5,825 bases of DNA from assembly GCA_937889795.1 (NCBI GenBank), contig CALBZH010000302.1:1-5825 (forward strand). The letters run 5' to 3'. The notes below the pieces were generated by a model. That model had not been told where the DNA came from. It saw nothing but the letters and a program-made list of their open reading frames with translations, and searched no databases. This document shows positions 1 to 5,825 of the stretch, one piece after another. A program made the position numbers and the translations under genes. The stretch is from an uncultured Syntrophobacteraceae bacterium. Lineage in GTDB: Bacteria; Desulfobacterota; Syntrophobacteria; Syntrophobacterales; Syntrophobacteraceae. Within the stretch, counting starts at the first letter, position 1, and each line of letters begins with the position of its first letter.

Positions 1-93
1 ACCGTGCCGCGCCAGCAGCTCCATCACCCCGAGCACGACCACTGATTTCCCACTCCCTGGACCGGTCCCCGTTATGTAAACGCTCTTTGACAT
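1..93 (-). CDS. pta: Phosphate acetyltransferase, N-terminal fragment (runs off left edge)
   Basis: Only the first 31 codons are present; the gene continues beyond the left edge. The peptide begins MSKSVYITGTGPGSGKS and continues into a short helix (VVVLGVMELLARHG). Residues 9-17 form a BioD-like P-loop, GxxxxxGKS with five residues between G and GKS, right after a first beta strand. This is the layout of the N-terminal P-loop domain of long Pta proteins, which comes before the DRTGG and catalytic PTA domains. Pta converts acetyl-CoA plus phosphate to acetyl-phosphate plus CoA in the cytoplasm and normally works with acetate kinase. The ATG is well supported by a perfect AGGAGG six bases upstream. 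It lies 217 bases downstream of glgX on the same strand. Other P-loop proteins of the dethiobiotin synthetase or cobyrinate synthase type cannot be excluded from 31 residues, but the MSKSxYIT...GSGKS...LGxMELL pattern fits Pta best. Confidence 0.72.
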   Translation of the reverse strand, partial: MSKSVYITGTGPGSGKSVVVLGVMELLARHG

Positions 94-99
94 CTTCCG

Positions 100-105
100 C
101 CTCCT
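100..105 (-). promoter_or_regulatory. Strong Shine-Dalgarno site of pta
   Basis: The minus strand reads AGGAGG followed by six bases (CGGAAG) and then the ATG at 93-91, an ideal ribosome binding site that fixes the start of this truncated gene. An upstream CCTC on the same strand (about 109-112) could form a weak four-pair hairpin with the GAGG part. This is too short to call regulatory on its own. Confidence 0.8.
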
Positions 106-198
106 AAAGAGGACTTTCCTTGCCTACGAATTGCGGCCCACCTATCCTACAAAGGCGCTAATGATGTTAGGACAGCGAGATTTCGCTCACCAATCCCT

Positions 199-231
199 TG
201 AGCATCGGTGTTTATGTGGTCGTGATGCTCA
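199..231 (-). repeat. Inverted repeat in the glgX-pta gap
   Basis: TGAGCATC (199-206) and GATGCTCA (224-231) are perfect 8-base complements separated by 17 bases. They lie in the 217-base space between the glgX stop and the pta start. On the minus strand the stem is not followed by a run of T, so it is not a standard intrinsic terminator. It could be a 3'-end-stabilising hairpin for the glgX message, a leader structure of pta, or a split operator. A second small stem (AGCGA/TCGCT, 174-178 and 183-187) follows. I saw no convincing -35/-10 pair in the gap and no coding potential beyond trivial short frames. Confidence 0.45.
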
Positions 232-310
232 TAAATCCCAGTCTCACAATTTCGCCTTCATGGATGACTCACGCCAATTTTGACCCGATCCTCTGGGCTG
301 ATTGGAACAT

Positions 311-2362
311 TCAGCGCATCAGCACGACCATCGACCTGGCTTTAACCATATACTCGAGATCGGAAACGGGTTTTTCCTTACCCGATTCCGCAATGTCTTC
401 CGGGGTTGCAAGGCTCGTATCCACCACGCGATGCCATTGCTCTGCCTGGCCTTCTTGTATGGTAAAATGTAGCTCCTCCCAGTAGGCGTTGATTAACACG
501 TAAAAATCATTGTCGCTCAGTCTCGAACCACTTAGAAAGTAGGCGAGAGACCGCGAGTCCCGGGAAAGATCCACCCTTCCAGTTGTTCCATACCATTTGA
601 CATCTTCCCGCCAGTAGCGGCCGCGCCCGATGGATGGATGTGCTTTCCGGAATTCGATCATGTATTTGAAAAAACGAAACATGTCTCGATTGTGCTTGAG
701 AAGATCCCAATCCAGCCACGTGATTTCATTGTCCTGGTTGTATGGGTTGTTGTTTCCTTGCTGAGTATTCATGAATTCGTCACCCGCGCAAAACATGGGG
801 ACGCCGTTGGCGAGCATGAGCAGGCAGAAGAAGTTCTTGATCTGTTGCTTCCTTAGCGCCATTACTTCGTGAGAAACTCCTACATCACCTTCCCAGCCGC
901 AATTCCAGCTCAGGTTGTTATTCGTTCCATCCGTGTTTTTGTGGCCGTTGACCTCATTATGTTTTTCATTGTACGCCACAAGGTCATACAGGCAGAAACC
1001 GTCGTGAGCCGTAATAAAATTGACGCTCTGGTATGGACGGTACACTTCCACTGGGCCATCCGGAAAAAGGTCGTCGCTGCCGTAAAGACGCCTCATCAAG
1101 GCGCCGAGCATCCCCGAATCTCCTTTTACGAAAGAACGTATGTCGTCGCGGAATTTCCCGTTCCACTGCCACCACGTCAGACCAGGGAAGCTCCGGCCAA
1201 GTAGGTAACTGCCGATATCCCAGGCCTCGGCCACGAGTCTCACGTCACGCATGTATCCGAGCAAAGCTATTTCACCGATGAGGGCCGGATCCAGTGTGTT
1301 AACGGAGCCGTCGAGTGTCCGCGTAAATATAGAGGCAAGATCGAACCGAAACCCGTCAATGCGCATGCTTTGCGCCCAATGGTTCAGGCTGCACAGGATG
1401 AGCGCTCTGACCGCTGGATGAGCGCAGTTCATCGTGTGCCCGCAGCCGGTGTCATTGACGTATTCACCGGTTTCTTGGTTGACAAGGTAGTAGCTCCTGT
1501 CGTCGATACCCCGGTAGCAATACACAGGGCCATCAGCGCCAGCCTCGCTAGTATGGTTGTAAACCACGTCGAGCCACACTTCGATTCCAGCAGCGTGAAA
1601 GGCCTTTACCATCTCACGAAATTCGAGGGCGGGCTCTCCTAAGGCATAATCATGGTGGGGTGAAAAGAAATTTAGGGTCATGTAACCCCAGTAGTTGCCT
1701 TCTTGAGGATCGTATTGGTGGACAGGAAGAAGCTCCACCACTGTAATTCCGAGATCCTTGAGGTAAGGAATCATCTTTATAAGCCCAGCAAAGGTTCCTC
1801 TTTTTTCCGCACTTACGCCCGAGTTGGGTCGTGCCGTGAATCCTTTCACATGTAGCTCGTAGACTATGAGTTCGTGGAAATGGCGAGGACGGACGTCGGC
1901 GCCCCAATCGAACCCTTCTGGGTCCTTGATAAGCCTCCCAAGCGGGGCTTTCCCATCCGTTGGGCCGGGTTGCGATGCGGAGATACGACTGTATTCCGAT
2001 GGAAAATAGACCGAAATAGCGAATGGATCCAAGAGTATTTTCTGATGATCAAAGCGGTGACGACTTGACGGGTCTTGAGGTCCATCGATGCGGTATGCGT
2101 AGAGATCGGCTCCGTGAAGTTGCTGTTCCGGTATTAAACAATGCCATGTCAGGCCGGTCTTGTTGAGGATAGGGTCAAGTTCATAGACTTGGACAGGGTT
2201 GACAGGATCGCGCTCCCTATAGAGAAGGAGCGTGACGCTAGTTGCGTTGCGCGAATACAGCGCAAAGTTGAACCCTCCCTGGGATTCTACCCACGTTGCG
2301 CCGAGAGGCCACGGGCTTCCCTCGTCTCTTACGTATCCATCACCTGAGGGTAAAGATGACAT
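311..2362 (-). CDS. glgX: Isoamylase-type glycogen debranching enzyme (GH13, CBM48)
   Basis: Hydrolyses alpha-1,6 branch points in glycogen or limit dextrin, releasing short maltooligosaccharides; cytoplasmic, with no signal peptide. The 683-residue product has the family's usual length and order. An N-terminal CBM48-like domain (about 16-110) opens with EGSPWPLGATW and GGFNFALYSRNAT. The GH13 barrel follows, with all four conserved regions: DVVYNH (265-270), GFRFDLAS (337-344; nucleophile Asp341), AEAWD (378-382; acid/base Glu379) and FITAHDG (449-455; His453 and transition-state Asp454). The signature YNEKHNEVNGHKNTDG (464-479), NLSWNCGWEG and a C-terminal beta domain complete it. The stretches YRGIDDRSYY, GEYVNDTGCGHTMNCAHP and DLASIFTRTLDGS recall plant isoamylase and its bacterial relatives more than E. 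coli GlgX. The ATG at 2362 has GAGAGG four bases upstream. The gene lies 141 bases downstream of glgP, whose product makes its substrate. All catalytic residues are present, so it should be active. Confidence 0.95.
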   Translation of the reverse strand: MSSLPSGDGYVRDEGSPWPLGATWVESQGGFNFALYSRNATSVTLLLYRERDPVNPVQVYELDPILNKTGLTWHCLIPEQQLHGADLYAYRIDGPQDPSSRHRFDHQKILLDPFAISVYFPSEYSRISASQPGPTDGKAPLGRLIKDPEGFDWGADVRPRHFHELIVYELHVKGFTARPNSGVSAEKRGTFAGLIKMIPYLKDLGITVVELLPVHQYDPQEGNYWGYMTLNFFSPHHDYALGEPALEFREMVKAFHAAGIEVWLDVVYNHTSEAGADGPVYCYRGIDDRSYYLVNQETGEYVNDTGCGHTMNCAHPAVRALILCSLNHWAQSMRIDGFRFDLASIFTRTLDGSVNTLDPALIGEIALLGYMRDVRLVAEAWDIGSYLLGRSFPGLTWWQWNGKFRDDIRSFVKGDSGMLGALMRRLYGSDDLFPDGPVEVYRPYQSVNFITAHDGFCLYDLVAYNEKHNEVNGHKNTDGTNNNLSWNCGWEGDVGVSHEVMALRKQQIKNFFCLLMLANGVPMFCAGDEFMNTQQGNNNPYNQDNEITWLDWDLLKHNRDMFRFFKYMIEFRKAHPSIGRGRYWREDVKWYGTTGRVDLSRDSRSLAYFLSGSRLSDNDFYVLINAYWEELHFTIQEGQAEQWHRVVDTSLATPEDIAESGKEKPVSDLEYMVKARSMVVLMR

Positions 2363-2366
2363 TTTT

Positions 2367-2372
2367 CCTCTC
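2367..2372 (-). promoter_or_regulatory. Shine-Dalgarno site of glgX
   Basis: The minus strand reads GAGAGG, then AAAA, then the ATG at 2362. The spacing is slightly short, but this is the only purine-rich site near the start, and it agrees with the conserved N-terminus beginning about 14 residues into the protein. Confidence 0.6.
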
Positions 2373-2397
2373 GATTGGCGTGAACATCTGGGTTTAG

Positions 2398-2413
2398 TTT
2401 TGCGTATGCAAAA
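2398..2413 (-). promoter_or_regulatory. Perfect 6+6 dyad, operator-like, in the glgX leader
   Basis: The plus strand reads TTTTGCGTATGCAAAA, two perfectly complementary 6-base arms around a 4-base centre. It ends 35 bases before the glgX start codon and about 22 bases past the predicted -10 hexamer, a position where a bound repressor could block initiation or early elongation. The size and symmetry suit a dimeric helix-turn-helix regulator, for example of the LacI/GalR kind often tied to sugar catabolism, but the binding family is a guess. It has no T-run after it on the minus strand, so it is not a terminator. Confidence 0.4.
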
Positions 2414-2434
2414 TTCTGGAGATGGTTAAGGCTC

Positions 2435-2464
2435 ATTGTATGGGACCCCACCATGCGATGTCAC
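2435..2464 (-). promoter_or_regulatory. Sigma70-like promoter for glgX
   Basis: On the minus strand GTGACA (2464-2459) matches the -35 consensus TTGACA at five of six bases. TACAAT (2440-2435) matches TATAAT at five of six. The spacer is 18 bases. Transcription would start near 2428, giving a leader of about 66 bases that contains the 2398-2413 dyad and the Shine-Dalgarno site. This suggests glgX can be transcribed apart from glgP even if read-through also occurs. Confidence 0.55.
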
Positions 2465-2503
2465 GCCATGAATAACACCTTTCCACAGTATGGAGCCATT
2501 ACC

Positions 2504-5017
2504 TTATGGTTTCTCATCCTCAGGCTCTTCGAGACTAACAGGAGTGGGACTCACCCTCCATATCTCGTCGCAATACTGTCGAATCGTCCGATCAGATGAG
2601 AATTTTCCCATACGGGCTGAATTGAGGATCGACATTCGTGTCCATGTGTCTGGATCCAGATACGTTTGGCTGACCCTATCCTGACAATCCACGTAAGATT
2701 GGTAATCGGCCAACAGAAGGTAGTCGTCATGATAGAGCAGCGATTCAACGAGCGGCTTGAACAGGTCAGAATCGCCCGAAGAAAAGTATCCGGATGATAT
2801 AAGGTCGATAACACCTTTCAATCCATCATTTTCCTCATAGAAAGAACGTGCTCTATACCCTCGAGACTTCAGATCGTACACCTCCTCGGCGGTGAGACCG
2901 AACAGGAAGAAATTCTCCTGCCCGACCTCTTCTCTGATCTCGACATTGGCCCCGTCCAGCGTGCCGATAGTGAGCGCTCCATTCATGGAGAACTTCATGT
3001 TCCCGGTTCCGGAAGCCTCTTTGCCCGCGGTCGAAATCTGTTCGGAGAGGTCGGCAGCCGGATAGATTAACCTGGAATTCTTTACGTTGAAGTTAGGAAA
3101 GAATACTACCTTCAGACGGTCTCGAACGTCCAGATCGCTATTCACCACTCTTGCTACCGCGTTGATCAGCCGGATTATCATCTTCGCCATGAAATAGCCC
3201 GGGGCCGCTTTTCCCCCGAAAATAAATGTTCGTGGAACAACATCAGCGTCCGGGTTCTCCTTGATTCGGTTGAACAGGGTGAGAATGTGCAGAATGTTGA
3301 GGTGTTGCCGCTTGTATTCGTGGAAACGCTTCACCTGGATGTCGAAAAGGGACTCAGGGTCTACGACAACGCCGGTACGATTGCGGATTGCCTCAGCCAG
3401 ATCCATCTTGTTCAGTCTCTTGATAAGACGCCACTGAGTTGTGAACTCCTTATCTCCTGTAAAAGCCTCAAGTTTTCGCATTTGGTCGAGGTCTGTTATC
3501 CAGCCATCCCCGATCCGTTCAGTGATCAATTTCGCGAGTCTAGGGTTGCTGAGCGCCATGAAGCGTCTTGGAGTCACCCCGTTGGTTTTATTGCTGAACT
3601 TTTCCGGAGAGAATTGATAGAAGTCGCTGAGCACATGCTCTTTGAGTAGCTCCGTGTGAAGCTGTGCTACTCCATTAATCGCGAAGCTGCCGACGCATGC
3701 GAGATTTGCCATTCGCACGTACTTCTCTCCGGTTTCGTCTATGAGAGACATCCGAGCCGCACGATCATCCTCGTTGGGATACCTCGAGCGAACCTCCTCA
3801 AGAAATCGGTGGTTGATCTCGAAAATGATTTCAACGTGCCTGGGGAAAAGGGAGCGGAACAATGGTAAGGGCCATTTTTCCAGGGCTTCGGGAAGGAGCG
3901 TGTGGTTGGTGTAGCCGAAGGTCTTCTGCGTAACCCCCCATGCTTCATCCCACTCCAGGCCGTGCTCATCAATGAGCAGCCGCATCAATTCGGGCACGGC
4001 AAGGGCCGGATGTGTATCATTTAACTGAACTGAAAAGACCTCGTGAAATCTCGTCGGCGGCACATTGCCTAATAAACAGATGCGTAACATATCTTGTAAT
4101 GAGCAGGACACAAAGAAATACTGCTGTTCAAGACGGAGCTGCTTCCCTTTCGCTGGTTCGTCATTTGGATAGAGCACTTTGGTAATGTTTTCAGAATAGA
4201 CTTTCTCATCAACAGCGCCATAGTAGTCACCCACATTGAAGGCCTGAAAATCGAAGGACTCTGCCGCCTCGGCCTTCCAAAGTCGCAAGGTGTTACAGGT
4301 GTTGACTTTATAACCGAGCACAGGAGTGTCGTACGCTACTCCCCTCACCACCCGATCTGGAACCCATTTGACGTGGAGAAGCCCATCCTCGTCTCGGACA
4401 TGTTCGGCATATCCCCCGAGCTTTACATCATAGGCAATCTCCGGCCTGTGGCTTTCCCAGGGGTTTCCCAGATACAGCCACTTGTCCGTCGTCTCGACCT
4501 GTTCACCGTTCACAATGCTCTGTCTAAAAATGCCGAATTCATAACGGATTCCATAGCCGAGAGCGGGTATTTCGAGCGTGGCGAGGGAATCCAGGAAACA
4601 CGCGGCAAGTCTACCAAGACCACCGTTACCCAGTCCGGGCTCTGGTTCGTGATCCAGAATGGCATCCCACGTTCCGCCGGACTTTGTGACAGCGTCACGA
4701 ACGTCTTCATGAATCCCAAGGTTGATCAGGTTGTTGGCAAGCTGAGGTCCCATGAGGAATTCAGCTGAAAGATAGCTTACAGCACGAACGCCACCTTTCA
4801 TATATCGCTGCGAACTGCGGATCCAACGATAAAGCAACCGGTCTTTCACCGTATAAGCTATTGCCATGTAAATATCGTTCAGGGTAGCTATTTCTGGGAT
4901 TCGTCCTTGCGTGAATCTCAGGTGATCCTGAAAACCACGCTGGAGCGCTCCAACCACCATTCCCCGACGACTGCCAGATAACTCAGGCGTCTCTTCTTTA
5001 CCGCCTTTTTTCGCCAT
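2504..5017 (-). CDS. glgP: Glycogen/alpha-glucan phosphorylase (GT35)
   Basis: Pyridoxal-phosphate enzyme that phosphorolyses terminal alpha-1,4 glucosyl units of glycogen to glucose-1-phosphate; cytoplasmic. The product from this ATG is 837 residues, a normal full length. Family marks in order: VSYLSAEFLMG (80-90), EPEPGLGNGGLGRLAACF (124-141), NDTHP (333-337), NKTNGVTPRRF (476-486), RFHEYKRQ (564-571) and the PLP-site signature EASGTGNMKFSMNGALTIGT (667-686), with Lys675 as the lysine that carries the cofactor. No key residue appears missing. GTG at 5020-5018 directly precedes the chosen ATG at 5017-5015. GAGGT lies three bases from the GTG but six from the ATG, so ATG is preferred; the GTG start would add one Met. 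It follows the AOR-like gene by 59 bases and precedes glgX by 141 bases, so the two glycogen enzymes are adjacent. No animal-type phosphorylation or allosteric N-terminal extension is evident. Confidence 0.97.
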   Translation of the reverse strand: MAKKGGKEETPELSGSRRGMVVGALQRGFQDHLRFTQGRIPEIATLNDIYMAIAYTVKDRLLYRWIRSSQRYMKGGVRAVSYLSAEFLMGPQLANNLINLGIHEDVRDAVTKSGGTWDAILDHEPEPGLGNGGLGRLAACFLDSLATLEIPALGYGIRYEFGIFRQSIVNGEQVETTDKWLYLGNPWESHRPEIAYDVKLGGYAEHVRDEDGLLHVKWVPDRVVRGVAYDTPVLGYKVNTCNTLRLWKAEAAESFDFQAFNVGDYYGAVDEKVYSENITKVLYPNDEPAKGKQLRLEQQYFFVSCSLQDMLRICLLGNVPPTRFHEVFSVQLNDTHPALAVPELMRLLIDEHGLEWDEAWGVTQKTFGYTNHTLLPEALEKWPLPLFRSLFPRHVEIIFEINHRFLEEVRSRYPNEDDRAARMSLIDETGEKYVRMANLACVGSFAINGVAQLHTELLKEHVLSDFYQFSPEKFSNKTNGVTPRRFMALSNPRLAKLITERIGDGWITDLDQMRKLEAFTGDKEFTTQWRLIKRLNKMDLAEAIRNRTGVVVDPESLFDIQVKRFHEYKRQHLNILHILTLFNRIKENPDADVVPRTFIFGGKAAPGYFMAKMIIRLINAVARVVNSDLDVRDRLKVVFFPNFNVKNSRLIYPAADLSEQISTAGKEASGTGNMKFSMNGALTIGTLDGANVEIREEVGQENFFLFGLTAEEVYDLKSRGYRARSFYEENDGLKGVIDLISSGYFSSGDSDLFKPLVESLLYHDDYLLLADYQSYVDCQDRVSQTYLDPDTWTRMSILNSARMGKFSSDRTIRQYCDEIWRVSPTPVSLEEPEDEKP

Positions 5018-5023
5018 CACAAG

Positions 5024-5028
5024 ACCTC
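5024..5028 (-). promoter_or_regulatory. Shine-Dalgarno site of glgP, deciding the start
   Basis: GAGGT on the minus strand is separated by CTTGTG (six bases) from ATG 5017-5015, but by only three bases from the in-frame GTG before it. The spacing favours ATG. The same bases form one arm of the inverted repeat spanning 5024-5071. Confidence 0.6.
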
Positions 5029-5071
5029 AATTTTCATGCAATAAAAACGTTTCGTTCCGCGAATTGGAGGT
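5024..5071 (-). repeat. Inverted repeat that can mask the glgP ribosome site
   Basis: On the minus strand ACCTCCAATT (5071-5062), five bases after the AOR stop codon, is complementary to AATTGAGGT (5032-5024) except for one bulged C. The downstream arm contains the glgP Shine-Dalgarno GAGGT. Between the arms is a small stem AACG-AAA-CGTT followed by TTTTATT, a weak terminator-like element. If formed, the outer stem would hide the ribosome site, while the inner one might attenuate transcription from the AOR gene. The stem is moderate in length and its loop is long, so biological use is uncertain. Confidence 0.35.
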
Positions 5072-5076
5072 TCACA

Positions 5077-5825
5077 CTACGTTGGTGGAGAACTCTGAAC
5101 GTGTTTGCAGGCTTCAGCCATTTTGTGGACAGCGTTCTGGTAATCAGTCGCAACAGATTCCATGAATGACTTGTCAATGTGGCCTTTCCATGTAGAAACT
5201 TCTTCGAATCTTTTTGGAATAGAGATACCCTTGGGGTTGTACCCGGTGAGGTATTTCAGGCGCCAACGAAGCGCCTGGATGTCTTTTGAACAGGACCCTA
5301 CTGATTCGGCAAGACGGGGGCGCCCCAAGGATGCAAGGCACTCCTGCAGTCGTTCTTCGGAATAAATGTTCCGAGCGAAGAGACAAGAAACCATGCACGT
5401 GAGCTGCACGCGCCTGCGCTCCTCTTCGATCAGGAATGCAACAGCATCTTTTGATTTCCTTGAATCCGATTTTTGGTCGTAGCTGTACCCTGCGCTGTCC
5501 AGGTGCGAGTGCCGAAAACCATAGGCGTGTGAAGCAAAGAACACCTCGCCCGTCGCATATCCGGCCATCTCTTGTCCAAGAACACATGCGAAGTCACGCC
5601 CTCCGTACCGAGTAGCAGCTTCCAGAGTTCCCTTACCCAGAAAATGATAGAACTCGTTCGTGCGCATTCCCAGATGCCTCACTGCCAGGCGATACTTCTC
5701 CACATCCCCGAAGGCCAGGGGGACCAGAGTCTCTTTGTCGCTGACAATGTTGCGCTCAAATGCTTCCGTAGCCCATGCAAGAGCAACGCCGGCGCTCATG
5801 ACGTCCAGCCCCTGGCGTTCCATTT
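5077..5825 (-). CDS. AOR-family (tungsten/pterin) oxidoreductase, C-terminal part (runs off right edge)
   Basis: The 5' part lies beyond the right edge; 249 codons including a split first one and the TAG stop at 5079-5077 remain. Residue numbers here count from Met at 5823, which is internal and not the start. The fragment covers the C-terminal helical domains of aldehyde:ferredoxin oxidoreductases, which oxidise aldehydes to acids with a tungsten bis-pterin cofactor and one [4Fe-4S] cluster. Marks: GLDVMSAGVALAWATEAFER (5-24), the first pterin-motif region; ETLVPLAFGD (31-40); YGGRDFACVLGQEMAGY (73-89); GFRHSHLDSAGYSYDQ (102-117); and CMVSCLFARNIYS (143-155), where Cys147 aligns with the late cluster ligand. 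The usual DxxGLC there reads TCMVSC, so the Asp and Gly are replaced. The end (IPKRFEEVSTWKGHIDKSF) matches the family tail. This looks like an AOR-like subgroup rather than a classical AOR or FOR; the substrate is unknown. The three early cluster cysteines are out of view. Confidence 0.85.
   Translation of the reverse strand, partial: MERQGLDVMSAGVALAWATEAFERNIVSDKETLVPLAFGDVEKYRLAVRHLGMRTNEFYHFLGKGTLEAATRYGGRDFACVLGQEMAGYATGEVFFASHAYGFRHSHLDSAGYSYDQKSDSRKSKDAVAFLIEEERRRVQLTCMVSCLFARNIYSEERLQECLASLGRPRLAESVGSCSKDIQALRWRLKYLTGYNPKGISIPKRFEEVSTWKGHIDKSFMESVATDYQNAVHKMAEACKHVQSSPPT

Noticed and set aside
163..195. TTGGTG and TAACAT on the minus strand as a pta promoter
   Set aside because: Only 3/6 and 4/6 consensus matches with 18-base spacing, which is common by chance.
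266..282. TTGGCGTGAGTCATCCA on the minus strand as a sigma54 site before pta
   Set aside because: The -24 GG is present but the -12 position reads CC, not the required GC.
269..310. Short minus-strand frame of 13 codons whose ATG directly follows the glgX TGA
   Set aside because: No Shine-Dalgarno before it, no recognisable product, and too short to separate from chance.
198..485. 95-codon plus-strand open frame overlapping the 3' end of glgX
   Set aside because: It is mostly antisense to a clearly conserved enzyme, has no family resemblance or good ribosome site, and is best seen as a shadow frame.
4373..4768. 131-codon plus-strand open frame within glgP
   Set aside because: It lies wholly opposite highly conserved phosphorylase codons and its product matches nothing recognisable, so it is a shadow frame.
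5036..5054. AACG-AAA-CGTT plus TTTTATT after the AOR gene as an intrinsic terminator
   Set aside because: The stem has only four standard pairs and low GC content, too weak to call a terminator; it is mentioned only within the larger inverted repeat.

Overview
The window carries four genes, all read from the minus strand. In transcription order (right to left) they are: the C-terminal part of an aldehyde:ferredoxin oxidoreductase-family (AOR) protein (right edge), glycogen phosphorylase glgP, an isoamylase-type glycogen debranching enzyme glgX, and the first 31 codons of a probable phosphate acetyltransferase pta (left edge). No RNA genes, mobile elements, CRISPR arrays or tandem repeats were seen. 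The gaps are 59 bases (AOR to glgP), 141 bases (glgP to glgX) and 217 bases (glgX to pta).

The organism is a bacterium of medium GC content. An AOR-family tungsten/pterin enzyme points to an anaerobe. The deduced AOR, GlgP and Pta N-terminus look most like those of Desulfobacterota (former Deltaproteobacteria: sulfate reducers and syntrophs). That placement rests on remembered sequence character, not on a search.

GlgP and GlgX form a complete storage-glucan breakdown pair. GlgP phosphorolyses outer alpha-1,4 chains to glucose-1-phosphate, and GlgX removes the short alpha-1,6 branch stubs that stop it. Pta interconverts acetyl-CoA and acetyl-phosphate at the fermentative end of carbon flow. 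The AOR oxidises aldehydes (or catalyses a related ferredoxin-linked reaction). A link from glucan catabolism to acetate and ferredoxin metabolism is plausible from the order, but only the glgP-glgX link is firm.

The regulatory signals are the most interesting non-coding content. glgX has a good sigma70-like promoter of its own in the glgP-glgX gap, followed by a perfect 6+6 dyad in its predicted 5' UTR. The glgP Shine-Dalgarno sequence can pair with a complementary segment just after the AOR stop codon. The pta leader contains an 8+8 inverted repeat. I found no clear undescribed system. The AOR-like protein with an altered pterin/cluster motif is the least conventional coding element.
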